Shown piece by piece: positions 7,247 through 12,749 of a stretch of DNA of 12,749 bases. The stretch spans positions 1 through 12,749 of the forward strand of contig JAKOYN010000014.1 in the NCBI GenBank assembly GCA_029780415.1. Reading direction: 5' to 3'. The notes beneath the pieces are model-generated. The model was not told where the DNA came from. It searched no databases and worked only from the letters and a program-made list of their open reading frames with translations. Made by a program: the position numbers and the translations under genes. This DNA comes from RXIX01 sp003989075. GTDB taxonomy: Bacteria > Pseudomonadota > Gammaproteobacteria > Competibacterales > Competibacteraceae. Every line of letters begins with the position of its first letter. Positions within the stretch are counted from its first letter, which is position 1.

Positions 7247-7436
7247 CGTCGGCCGACTGCAGGTAGATCGTCACGTCAAAGTGTTCGCGCGGGTAGAGTT
7301 CGCGCGCCTTCTGGTAGGCTTCGCTTTCATCCCGGGCTGCGACCGTATCTGTGACGGTAGCGCCGCCGGCCAGCGGCGTGGCGTACACCAGATATAAAAC
7401 CGGGTGGGATCGCGCCGGTATATGGTCTTGCATCAT
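7239..7436 (-). CDS. Small conserved-looking cytoplasmic protein, 65 aa, coupled to the lipoprotein gene
   Basis: The start at 7436 has a strong AGGAG five bases upstream. The product is acidic toward its end (SADDD), with no signal peptide; a beta-like VLYLVYATPL and VTIYLQS bracket a helical DESEAYQKARELYP, suggesting a compact alpha/beta fold. No family recognised. The reading frame ends inside the first codons of the SYLF-like lipoprotein gene (8-base overlap), so they form a two-gene unit; the function of one likely bears on the other. Confidence 0.65.
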   Translation of the reverse strand: MMQDHIPARSHPVLYLVYATPLAGGATVTDTVAARDESEAYQKARELYPREHFDVTIYLQSADDD

Positions 7437-7536
7437 GCGTTCTCCTGGGAAGTTACCGCGGTTGGCCGGGCAATCCTGGATGTGGATTTGACCATAGTAT
7501 GCGGGATGAACGGCATGGAACCAAATGACATGAAAA

Positions 7537-7557
7537 GACCTGCGCAGGTCCTGCGCA
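7537..7557. repeat. Nested palindromes upstream of the 65-aa gene
   Basis: GACCTGCGCAGGTC (7537-7550) is a perfect 14-base palindrome. It overlaps a second inverted repeat, TGCGCAGG at 7541-7548 and CCTGCGCA at 7550-7557 around a single T. The pair lies about 100 bases upstream of the minus-strand 65-aa gene, in a gap of 180 bases (7437-7616) without a recognised gene. An operator is the natural guess; on the minus strand a short T-run follows, so a weak terminator for the upstream 67-aa gene is an alternative. Confidence 0.5.
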
Positions 7558-7593
7558 ACCGGGAGTCGTGGGCGTCATCCAGTTGGGGGGAAT

Positions 7594-7617
7594 GCCCTGA
7601 GTGGTTTTGTTCAGGGC
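7594..7617 (-). terminator. Weak hairpin at the 3' end of the 67-aa gene
   Basis: GCCCTGA (7594-7600) and TCAGGGC (7611-7617) form a 7-base stem with a 10-base loop; the stem touches the TAG stop at 7619-7617. Its position suits transcript 3'-end formation, but the minus-strand bases after it are C-rich with no T-tract, so intrinsic termination is doubtful. Confidence 0.3.
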
Positions 7618-7820
7618 TAGGAACCGCCGCGACCTTGTGGCGGATTACCGTCGCGTCCGTGGCTGTCGCGGCGCTGTGGCCGGGCTGGACGGTTTTTGCT
7701 GTCGTTGCTAAAGCGAAACCGGCCCGCCAGCACGCAGCCTTTCATGCCCGGATCGCAGGGGCGATCCTTGACATGCTGACAAGTTCCATTGAATTCATGG
7801 GGGCAGCCCCAGCCGCTCAT
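7617..7820 (-). CDS. Small four-cysteine protein, 67 aa, possible metal or Fe-S site
   Basis: ATG7820 follows GGAG by eight bases. The first half has Cys6, Cys14, Cys22 and Cys29 (spacing x7, x7, x6) in the setting WGCPHEFNGTC and CDPGMKGCVLAGRFRF; His8 is also available. The second half is basic, polar and low-complexity (Arg/Asn/Gly-rich) and probably disordered. The even cysteine spacing suggests a zinc or iron-sulfur site, by inference. The CDPGxKGCVL.GRF pattern seems familiar from short proteobacterial hypothetical proteins, but no function is known to me. It lies 63 bases downstream of the secreted repeat protein on the same strand, with no obvious terminator between. Confidence 0.68.
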   Translation of the reverse strand: MSGWGCPHEFNGTCQHVKDRPCDPGMKGCVLAGRFRFSNDSKNRPARPQRRDSHGRDGNPPQGRGGS

Positions 7821-7883
7821 CGCATGCTCTCCAGGTAGAGGGTATGGGCCGCGATCGCTGATTCGGAGCGGCCCGGATTAACT

Positions 7884-8300
7884 TTACGGCTTGCGATAGT
7901 AACGCTCTTCGCCCGGCGTGTCCTCGATATAGTAAGGATGCTGCGGCTTACCGCCCTGTGGTTTGCCACCGCCCTGACCCTGACCACCGCCCTGACCCTG
8001 GCCACCGCCCTGACCCTGGCCCTGACCCTTGCCGCCACCTTGGCCACCGCCCTGGCCCTGACCCTTGCCGCCACCTTGGCCACCACCCTGACCCTGACCG
8101 CCGCCGCCATCCATGCGTCGCTGCAGGCGCTGGGCAGCCTGATCACCGTATTTCTGCCGGGTCAGTTCTACGTTGGGACCGGACTGATCGCGGCAGATTT
8201 GCTTTTCGTCATCGCAACGGCTTTGGGCTGCCAGAACCAGAGGTGCCTGACCTAGCAGGAACAAAGTGCCGGCCGCCAGCAGTGTATGCGTCAATTTCAT
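7884..8300 (-). CDS. Secreted Gly/Gln/Lys-rich low-complexity protein, 138 aa
   Basis: The start at 8300 follows a strong GGAGGA eight bases upstream and begins MKLTHTLLAAG, a Sec signal peptide ending near LVLAA (cleavage about residue 24-25). The mature N-terminal part, residues about 26-64, has two cysteines (29 and 36, possible disulfide) and a charged helix (NVELTRQKYGDQAAQRLQRRM). Residues about 65-122 are an almost pure GGGQGQ/GGGKGQ repeat, basic through lysines, followed by a Tyr-rich acidic/basic tail (HPYYIEDTPGEERYYRKP). An extended periplasmic or surface-bound linker is plausible; function unknown. The frame choice is secured by the signal peptide and ribosome site, because the GC repeat leaves other frames open too. 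Confidence 0.78.
   Translation of the reverse strand: MKLTHTLLAAGTLFLLGQAPLVLAAQSRCDDEKQICRDQSGPNVELTRQKYGDQAAQRLQRRMDGGGGQGQGGGQGGGKGQGQGGGQGGGKGQGQGQGGGQGQGGGQGQGGGKPQGGKPQHPYYIEDTPGEERYYRKP
7965..8090. repeat. Coding minisatellite inside the Gly-rich protein gene
   Basis: Three 18-base units occupy 7965-7982, 7983-8000 and 8001-8018, the second differing from the others by one base. They are followed by a 36-base periodicity: the 30 bases from 8019 and from 8055 are near-identical. All unit lengths are multiples of three, so copy-number change would keep the protein in frame. Confidence 0.8.
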
Positions 8301-8451
8301 GGTGATGCTCCTCCAGATGGGATGGAGTTGTTGTTGATCGGTTCCTTGCGCGGCGCCACGCCGAAAGTAGCGGGCAGAGCAGTGTGAACTTGGCCGCCAT
8401 GCTGCGGGGAACCGTCTTAACCTTAGCTGAATTGCCCGGGAAGTGAATTCT

Positions 8452-8537
8452 GGCATGCATGTGGGCCTTTTCCAGCAGACGCATTTTTAGCACTACGACG
8501 CAAATTTGGCATTGGCTGCAAAAATCAGGCATGCATG
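8452..8537. promoter_or_regulatory. Pair of 10-base direct repeats upstream of parA, candidate partition-site or operator elements
   Basis: GGCATGCATG occurs at 8452-8461 and again at 8528-8537, 76 bases apart, each with the palindromic core GCATGC. They lie in the 286-base gap (8301-8586) between the divergent repeat-protein gene and parA, where a plasmid-type partition module commonly keeps its operator or centromere. Binding is inferred. Confidence 0.4.
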
Positions 8538-8549
8538 CGTTAAAATCGC

Positions 8550-8567
8550 GATAAAAACTGTTTTATC
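8550..8567. promoter_or_regulatory. Inverted repeat just upstream of parA, candidate autoregulatory operator
   Basis: GATAAAA (8550-8556) and TTTTATC (8561-8567) are perfect 7-base arms around ACTG. The element ends six bases before parA's GGAG ribosome site (8574-8577). P1-type ParA proteins with an N-terminal DNA-binding region repress their own operon through a palindrome in this position; that precedent is established, its application here is inference. Confidence 0.5.
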
Positions 8568-8586
8568 CTTTTCGGAGCCGGTGCCC

Positions 8587-9795
8587 ATGCAAGCGATGCG
8601 ATTCAATTTCCGGACCCTGTGCCGTAATGCAGCCGAACGCGGTGGCCAGATGCAGCAGCGTTTGCTGGACGCGCTCGGCGCCCGGCATACCATCAAGACT
8701 CTGCCGGAATTTGGCATCGAACGCGCCGCGCAACTGGCCGGTTGTACCGCCAGCCATATTCGGAATCTGGAAAGCCGCGGCGACCTGCCTGCGCCCCGAC
8801 TGGTGGATGCCGGCTCGATTCAACGGCGCATCTACAACTGCAACGAGGTCAACCGCATTCGCGCCGCGATCGGCAAGCGCCCCGAACGGCCTGTCGGTGC
8901 GCGCTGTGTGCGCGTGGTGTTTTCCAACCTCAAGGGTGGCGTGGCCAAGACCACCATGTCGCTGCACTTTGCCCAGTATTTGGCGCGCGAGGGCTATCGG
9001 GTTCTGCTGGTCGATGCCGATCCACAGGCTACGACTACCGGTGCCTTCGGCTTCATTCCTGATCTCGACCTTAGGGATGGTGATGATTTATTTGCTGCCC
9101 TGACCGAGGGGCCGGAGCTGATCGCGGCGGCGATCCGGCGCACGCATTGGGAAAATCTCGACCTGATCCCGGCGCGGCTGGCGCTGCAATACACCGATTG
9201 GCAGCTTTCGCAGCCGCAGGAACGCCATCATGAAGTGCTCGGTCCGCCCCCGGTGCGCCTGCATCGCGCACTCAAGACCGTCGAGGAGCGCTACGATGTC
9301 ATCGTGGCCGACACGCCGCCCTCGCTGGGCATGCTGTCGCTGAATGCCATTGCTGCTGCCAACCTGATCATCATGCCAATTGTGCCGCACATGTACGACA
9401 TCTCATCCAGTGTGCAGTACTTCCGCATCCTGGAGCAGGTCTGCGCCCTGTATGAACGCGAAATCAATGTGCAGCGCCTCAACATCCTGTTGACCAAGGT
9501 CGATGCCAGCACCGAGACGCTGAATAACATCGCGGTGATCAACGGCGCCTATGGCGAGCTGATTCTCAGCAACCGCATGGGCCTGACCAAGGAGTTGCAG
9601 AAATCGGCCAGCGATCAGGTCAGCATCTACGAAATCGACCAGCCGCGCGGCTCCCGCGATACCTATAACCGGGCGTTGATGATGCTGGACGGGGTCAATG
9701 CGGAAATTCTGCTGGCGGTGCGGCAGATCTGGCAGCAGGAAATCCTCAGCGGTATCGAAAGTGCTGAGGCGCACCAGGCGCGGGTGGCATCATGA
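8587..9795 (+). CDS. parA: ParA-family partition ATPase with N-terminal DNA-binding region (type Ia, P1-like)
   Basis: A 402-residue Walker-type ATPase that positions DNA by cycling on the nucleoid with ParB. ATG8587 follows GGAG by nine bases; an earlier in-frame ATG at 8506 lies in the regulatory repeats and lacks a ribosome site. Residues about 30-85 (including FGIERAAQLAGCTASHIRNLESRG) look like a MerR/HTH-type DNA-binding region, as in P1/P7 ParA. The deviant Walker A is KGGVAKTT with signature Lys116 and Lys121; LLVDADPQA (140-148, Asp143) is motif A'; VADTPPSLG (Asp242) is Walker B. Length over 380 residues fits the HTH-bearing class rather than the short chromosomal Soj/ParA. Its stop overlaps the parB start by four bases. 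Codon use resembles neighbouring genes, so no recent transfer is visible. Confidence 0.92.
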   Translation: MQAMRFNFRTLCRNAAERGGQMQQRLLDALGARHTIKTLPEFGIERAAQLAGCTASHIRNLESRGDLPAPRLVDAGSIQRRIYNCNEVNRIRAAIGKRPERPVGARCVRVVFSNLKGGVAKTTMSLHFAQYLAREGYRVLLVDADPQATTTGAFGFIPDLDLRDGDDLFAALTEGPELIAAAIRRTHWENLDLIPARLALQYTDWQLSQPQERHHEVLGPPPVRLHRALKTVEERYDVIVADTPPSLGMLSLNAIAAANLIIMPIVPHMYDISSSVQYFRILEQVCALYEREINVQRLNILLTKVDASTETLNNIAVINGAYGELILSNRMGLTKELQKSASDQVSIYEIDQPRGSRDTYNRALMMLDGVNAEILLAVRQIWQQEILSGIESAEAHQARVAS

Positions 9796-10730
9796 GCCGC
9801 CGCAAGACCCCGATGAGCCTGGGCGACTGGCTCGGTGCCGGCGGGCATGGTTTCGAGGGCAGCCTGCTGAACGATGCAAATCCCGGCCTTAACAGTAACG
9901 AAGCGTCACCCGCCCAGGACGCGGGTGGTGATGCCGATGGGGTGCGTCTGCTTGATCTCGATCAACTGGTCAGCGGTCGCTACCAGCCGCGTCAGCAGCT
10001 TGATGAGACCTATTTGCATGATCTGGAACAGAGTATTCGCCGCTTCGGGGTGATCGAACCACTGGTAGCGCGACCGCTGGCGGATGGCAGTTATGAGATT
10101 CTCGCCGGGCACATGCGCTGGCAGGCGGCGCAGCGCGCGGGTCTGCATCAGGTACCGGTGATGGTGCGCGCCGCTGATGACCGCACCGCCGCTGCCATTG
10201 CGCTGGTTGAAAATCTGCTGCGGCGTGATTTAAACCCGATCGAGGAGGGGCGGGCGCTGCGCCGCTTGCGCGAAGAGTTTGGCCTGACCCAGGAGCAACT
10301 GGCCGAATTGCTCGGCGTATCACAGTCGGCGATCAGCAAGACGCTGGGGCTGCTCAGTCTGGATCCCCTGGTGCAGGCGCATATCGAGGCGGGACGCCTG
10401 GAAGCGGGGCACGGCAAGACCCTGCTGGGTCTGCCGCGTGAGGTGCAGCTTCGGCTGGCGGAACAGGCGGTGCTCGAAGGCTGGAGTGTGCGTGAACTGG
10501 AGCGGCGGCGCAGTAGGCGCTCTGCTCCGGTGACTGCATCGCCAGCGATGGCGCGCAATCCCGATCTGCTGCGTCTGGAAGAACAGTTGCGCGAGCGGCT
10601 GGCGGCACCGGTGCGCCTGCGCTACGACGCTGATCGGGGACGCGGCCGCATCGAAATCACCTTTGCCAGTCTTGACGAATGCGATGGCATTCTGGCGCGG
10701 CTGGGCCTGCCGGGTGAGCCGGACGCCTGA
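9792..10730 (+). CDS. parB: ParB/RepB/Spo0J-family centromere-binding protein
   Basis: A 312-residue partner of ParA that binds the centromere site. Domains: a variable, flexible N-terminus (1-50) that may contact ParA; the ParB/sulfiredoxin-like domain (about 52-145) with YQPRQQLDE, SIRRFGVIEPLVAR and ENLLRRDLNPIEEGRAL (Glu140, Asn141); an HTH at about 165-190 (LTQEQLAELLGVSQSAISKTL); and a C-terminal part with a charged linker and dimerisation-like end. The box that is normally GERRxR in CTP-using ParB reads GHMRWQ (106-111), so Glu and one Arg are replaced. The start overlaps the parA stop as ATGA and lacks its own strong ribosome site, implying coupling. Confidence 0.92.
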   Translation: MSRRKTPMSLGDWLGAGGHGFEGSLLNDANPGLNSNEASPAQDAGGDADGVRLLDLDQLVSGRYQPRQQLDETYLHDLEQSIRRFGVIEPLVARPLADGSYEILAGHMRWQAAQRAGLHQVPVMVRAADDRTAAAIALVENLLRRDLNPIEEGRALRRLREEFGLTQEQLAELLGVSQSAISKTLGLLSLDPLVQAHIEAGRLEAGHGKTLLGLPREVQLRLAEQAVLEGWSVRELERRRSRRSAPVTASPAMARNPDLLRLEEQLRERLAAPVRLRYDADRGRGRIEITFASLDECDGILARLGLPGEPDA

Positions 10731-10976
10731 GCGCGCTTGGCAGTATCCGCCATTGTTTGTTTAAATGCAGGCCATGTTCAACGAACCTCATCGGCCCGTG
10801 TCCCTAGATCCCGAACCTCCGTCCTGGCGCTGCTGTGCGCTATCACACTGCGCCTTCTTCCCGACCCTGTTTATACCTTCGCATGCCCTACATCCAGTTT
10901 ACGCGCGGGCAAACCACCTGCTGGCGGACTGGCATACCTGCCGGCCTACCGCTGAATCAAAAGGGTAATCGTTGTC
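10731..10976. other. Intergenic region between parB and the TerC-family gene
   Basis: These 246 bases hold no convincing gene. A short plus frame (10765-10968) has no ribosome site and an unconvincing Cys/His/Pro-rich product. GTTC-AAC-GAAC near 10776 is a 4-base-arm inverted repeat, too short to call a parS. I see no T-tract terminator after parB and no clear promoter for the TerC gene, although one is expected here. Confidence 0.5.
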
Positions 10977-12530
10977 ATGGAATGGATTGCTGATCCTACG
11001 ATCTGGATTGGTCTGGCGACTCTGGTTGTTCTGGAGATCGTGCTGGGCATCGATAACCTGATCTTCATCGCCATTCTCGCGGATAAGCTGCCCCCTGCTG
11101 ATCGCGACCGGGCGCGGGTGATCGGGCTGGTGCTGGCGCTGGTCATGCGGCTGGTGCTGCTGGCCAGTCTGTCCTGGCTGGTAACTCTGACTGCGCCGCT
11201 GTTTGTCGTGTTCGGACAGTCCTTTTCCGGCCGCGATCTGATTTTATTCTGTGGTGGCCTGTTTCTGCTGTTCAAGGGCACCATGGAACTGCATGAACGG
11301 CTTGAGGGCGGTGATGAGCATAAGGAAGGCTCGAAGATATACGCTGGTTTCTGGCAGGTCGTGACACAGATCGTGGTATTGGATGCGGTGTTCTCGCTCG
11401 ATGCGGTAATTACCGCGGTGGGCATGGTCGAGCATCTGGCCGTGATGATGGCGGCTGTGATCATCGCCATCGCGCTGATGATCGTGGCCAGCAAGCCCTT
11501 GACCCGCTTCGTCAACGCGCACCGCACGGTGATTATTCTCTGCCTGGGTTTCCTGCTGATGATCGGCTTTAGCCTGGTCGCCGAGGGCTTGGGCTTTGCG
11601 ATTCCCAAGGGATATCTGTACGCGGCGATCGGTTTCTCGGTCCTGATCGAGATGTTCAACCAGTGGGCGCAGTTTAACCGCCGCCGCTTTCTGGCCGGCA
11701 AGCGACCGTTGCGCGAGCGCACCGCCGAGGCGGTATTGCGGCTGCTGGGCGGTCGGGCGGAATCGGCCGAGGTCGGCGAGGATGTGGCAGCCCTGGCGGG
11801 TGTGGATCAGCATGCAATACAGGCGTTTGATTCCACCGAACGCGCCATGATCCGCAGTGTGCTGACGTTGGGTGAGCGGCTGATTCCGGCGCTGATGACG
11901 CCGCGCCCGGATATTGTCTGGCTGGATCTGGAATCCAGTCCCGATGAGTTGCGCGAGATTCTGCGCCGGCATGCGTATAGTCGTTATCTGGTGTGCCGGG
12001 GTGAGCTGGACGAGGTTGAGGGCGTGGTACAGAGCCGTGATCTGCTGGTGCGGGCGCTGGAGGGCGAGCCGCTGGATCTGCACGCGGCGCTGCGCGAGCC
12101 GCTGATGGTGCATGAGGGGATGAATGCCTTGCAGGTGCTGGAACAGTTGCGTCAGCACCCGATTCCGATGGCGGTGGTAATGGATGAATATGGCGGTGTG
12201 GAAGGGATTGTGACCGCTGCCGATATTCTGGCTTCCATCGCGGGTGAGCTGGTCGATACGGTCGATGCCGAGGTGCCTGAAGTGGTCGAGGAGAGCGAGG
12301 GCGTCTGGCTGCTGGATGGCAGTCTGCCGCTGGATGAGGTACGCGAAGTGATCGCTTGCCAGGATTTTCCGCGCGGCGATTATCACACGCTGGCCGGACT
12401 GGTGCTGAATCAGCTGGGGGAAATCCCCACCGGTGGTGAGCGTTTTGAGCTGGTCGGTTATCAGTTTGAAGTGGCGGGAATGGATGGGCATCGCATTGCT
12501 CAGGTGCGCGTGCAGCGCCAGACGCGATAA
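10977..12530 (+). CDS. TerC-family membrane protein with CBS pair and CorC/HlyC domain (YoaE/YegH type)
   Basis: A 517-residue inner-membrane protein matching the E. coli YoaE/YegH architecture and length. Residues 1-230 form the TerC membrane domain, about seven segments, with the paired acidic motifs EIVLGIDN (Glu20, Asp26, Asn27) and DAVFSLDAV (Asp136, Asp142) that suggest metal-ion handling. Residues about 304-425 carry two CBS domains, starting MTPRPDIVWL (Met307) and including VMDEYGGVEGIVT (401-413). Residues about 435-515 are a CorC_HlyC transporter-associated domain. A role in metal ion (for example manganese) export or tolerance is a family-based inference. AGGG lies 11 bases before ATG10977, a somewhat distant ribosome site, but the start fits the first membrane segment. 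The gene is complete. Confidence 0.92.
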   Translation: MEWIADPTIWIGLATLVVLEIVLGIDNLIFIAILADKLPPADRDRARVIGLVLALVMRLVLLASLSWLVTLTAPLFVVFGQSFSGRDLILFCGGLFLLFKGTMELHERLEGGDEHKEGSKIYAGFWQVVTQIVVLDAVFSLDAVITAVGMVEHLAVMMAAVIIAIALMIVASKPLTRFVNAHRTVIILCLGFLLMIGFSLVAEGLGFAIPKGYLYAAIGFSVLIEMFNQWAQFNRRRFLAGKRPLRERTAEAVLRLLGGRAESAEVGEDVAALAGVDQHAIQAFDSTERAMIRSVLTLGERLIPALMTPRPDIVWLDLESSPDELREILRRHAYSRYLVCRGELDEVEGVVQSRDLLVRALEGEPLDLHAALREPLMVHEGMNALQVLEQLRQHPIPMAVVMDEYGGVEGIVTAADILASIAGELVDTVDAEVPEVVEESEGVWLLDGSLPLDEVREVIACQDFPRGDYHTLAGLVLNQLGEIPTGGERFELVGYQFEVAGMDGHRIAQVRVQRQTR

Positions 12531-12566
12531 ACCGGTGCGCGGTCTCATACGGGATAGGCAAACGTG

Positions 12567-12749
12567 ATGAATGTCCACGCCATTCAGCTGCAGTCCGGTA
12601 ACGCTCACTGGTACGAAACCCATAGCGCCGGTCCGCTGTTGCACTTTTATCACGCCAATGGTTTTCCCTTTCGTACCTACACTGAATTTGTCACTGAACT
12701 GGCGGCCGATTTTCAGGTGATCGGCCTGGCGCATCGCGCAACCTGGAAA
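12567..12749 (+). CDS. Alpha/beta hydrolase, N-terminal part (truncated by window end)
   Basis: The 61 visible codons begin MNVHAIQLQSG and include LLHFYHANGFPFRTY followed by a helix and FQVIGLAHRA. HANGF with this spacing is the oxyanion-loop region of alpha/beta hydrolases (LHFxHANGFPxxTY subgroup); the nucleophile, acid and histidine lie beyond the window. It starts 36 bases after the TerC-family stop on the same strand, with a weak AGG ribosome site, so co-transcription is plausible. Substrate cannot be told. Confidence 0.7.
   Translation, partial: MNVHAIQLQSGNAHWYETHSAGPLLHFYHANGFPFRTYTEFVTELAADFQVIGLAHRATWK

Noticed and set aside
7404..7838. 144-codon plus-strand frame
   Set aside because: It lies opposite two minus-strand genes that have ribosome sites and sensible products, and has no ribosome site or domain of its own.
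7965..8090. Possible CRISPR array
   Set aside because: The repeats are directly adjacent 18- and 36-base coding units with no unique spacers.
7817..8255. Alternative frames through the Gly-rich gene giving Ala/Thr/Leu or Arg/Val/Ala repeats
   Set aside because: They come from the same GC minisatellite read in other frames; only the chosen frame has a signal peptide and a strong ribosome site.
10772..10786. Possible parS near ATGTTCAACGAACC
   Set aside because: Only 4-base arms and poor match to TGTTTCACGTGAAACA; no second copy seen.
10765..10968. 67-codon plus-strand frame between parB and the TerC-family gene
   Set aside because: No ribosome site, an odd Cys/His/Pro-rich product and an equally open overlapping frame; more likely noncoding.
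11244..12734. Long open frame (496 codons) on the minus strand opposite the TerC-family gene
   Set aside because: It runs antisense to a gene with clear family motifs, its product is Gln/His/Arg-rich with no recognisable domain, and it also crosses the hydrolase gene. It reflects GC-rich codon shadowing.

Overview
The window comes from a bacterial replicon, most likely a GC-rich Pseudomonadota, probably a gammaproteobacterium. Support for this: Sec and lipoprotein signals typical of diderms, a ClsA-type cardiolipin synthase, a YoaE/YegH-type TerC-CBS-CorC protein, a DUF1269 protein, Shine-Dalgarno-led small genes and strong G/C third-position bias. The species cannot be named from sequence alone. 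I see no rRNA, tRNA, CRISPR array, transposase or integrase.

Bases 1-2333 differ from the rest. They are visibly A+T-richer and hold one long reading frame, possibly continuing past the left edge. It fuses an unrecognised helical N-terminal region, a complete low-molecular-weight protein tyrosine phosphatase (LMW-PTP) domain and the ATP-binding domain of the PEP synthase/pyruvate phosphate dikinase family. The phosphohistidine and PEP/pyruvate-binding domains of that family are absent. This is the strongest candidate for an undescribed system, and it may be the edge of a horizontally acquired block that stops abruptly against GC-rich DNA near 2334-2360.

Bases 2361-5651 hold a TIGR04283-type glycosyltransferase (minus), a 74-aa orphan gene (plus), a DedA membrane protein with a 35-codon in-frame leader (minus), and cardiolipin synthase (plus). 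Bases 5716-8300 are a run of small, mostly envelope-directed genes: a 108-aa lipoprotein and a DUF1269 glycine-rich membrane protein on the plus strand; on the minus strand a secreted Gly/Gln/Lys repeat protein, a 67-aa four-cysteine protein, and a 65-aa protein translationally coupled to a lipoprotein with distant SYLF resemblance.

Bases 8452-10730 hold a plasmid-style partition module: candidate operator/centromere repeats, a ParA with an N-terminal DNA-binding region, and a ParB overlapping it by 4 bases. Its composition matches the neighbours, so it is either long resident in a chromosome or the window lies on a chromid or large plasmid. The window closes with a full TerC/CBS/CorC membrane protein and the first 61 codons of an alpha/beta hydrolase.

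The middle of the window is biased toward membrane lipid and envelope functions (cardiolipin synthesis, DedA lipid transport, lipoproteins, TerC/CorC), but strands alternate and no single pathway operon is evident.
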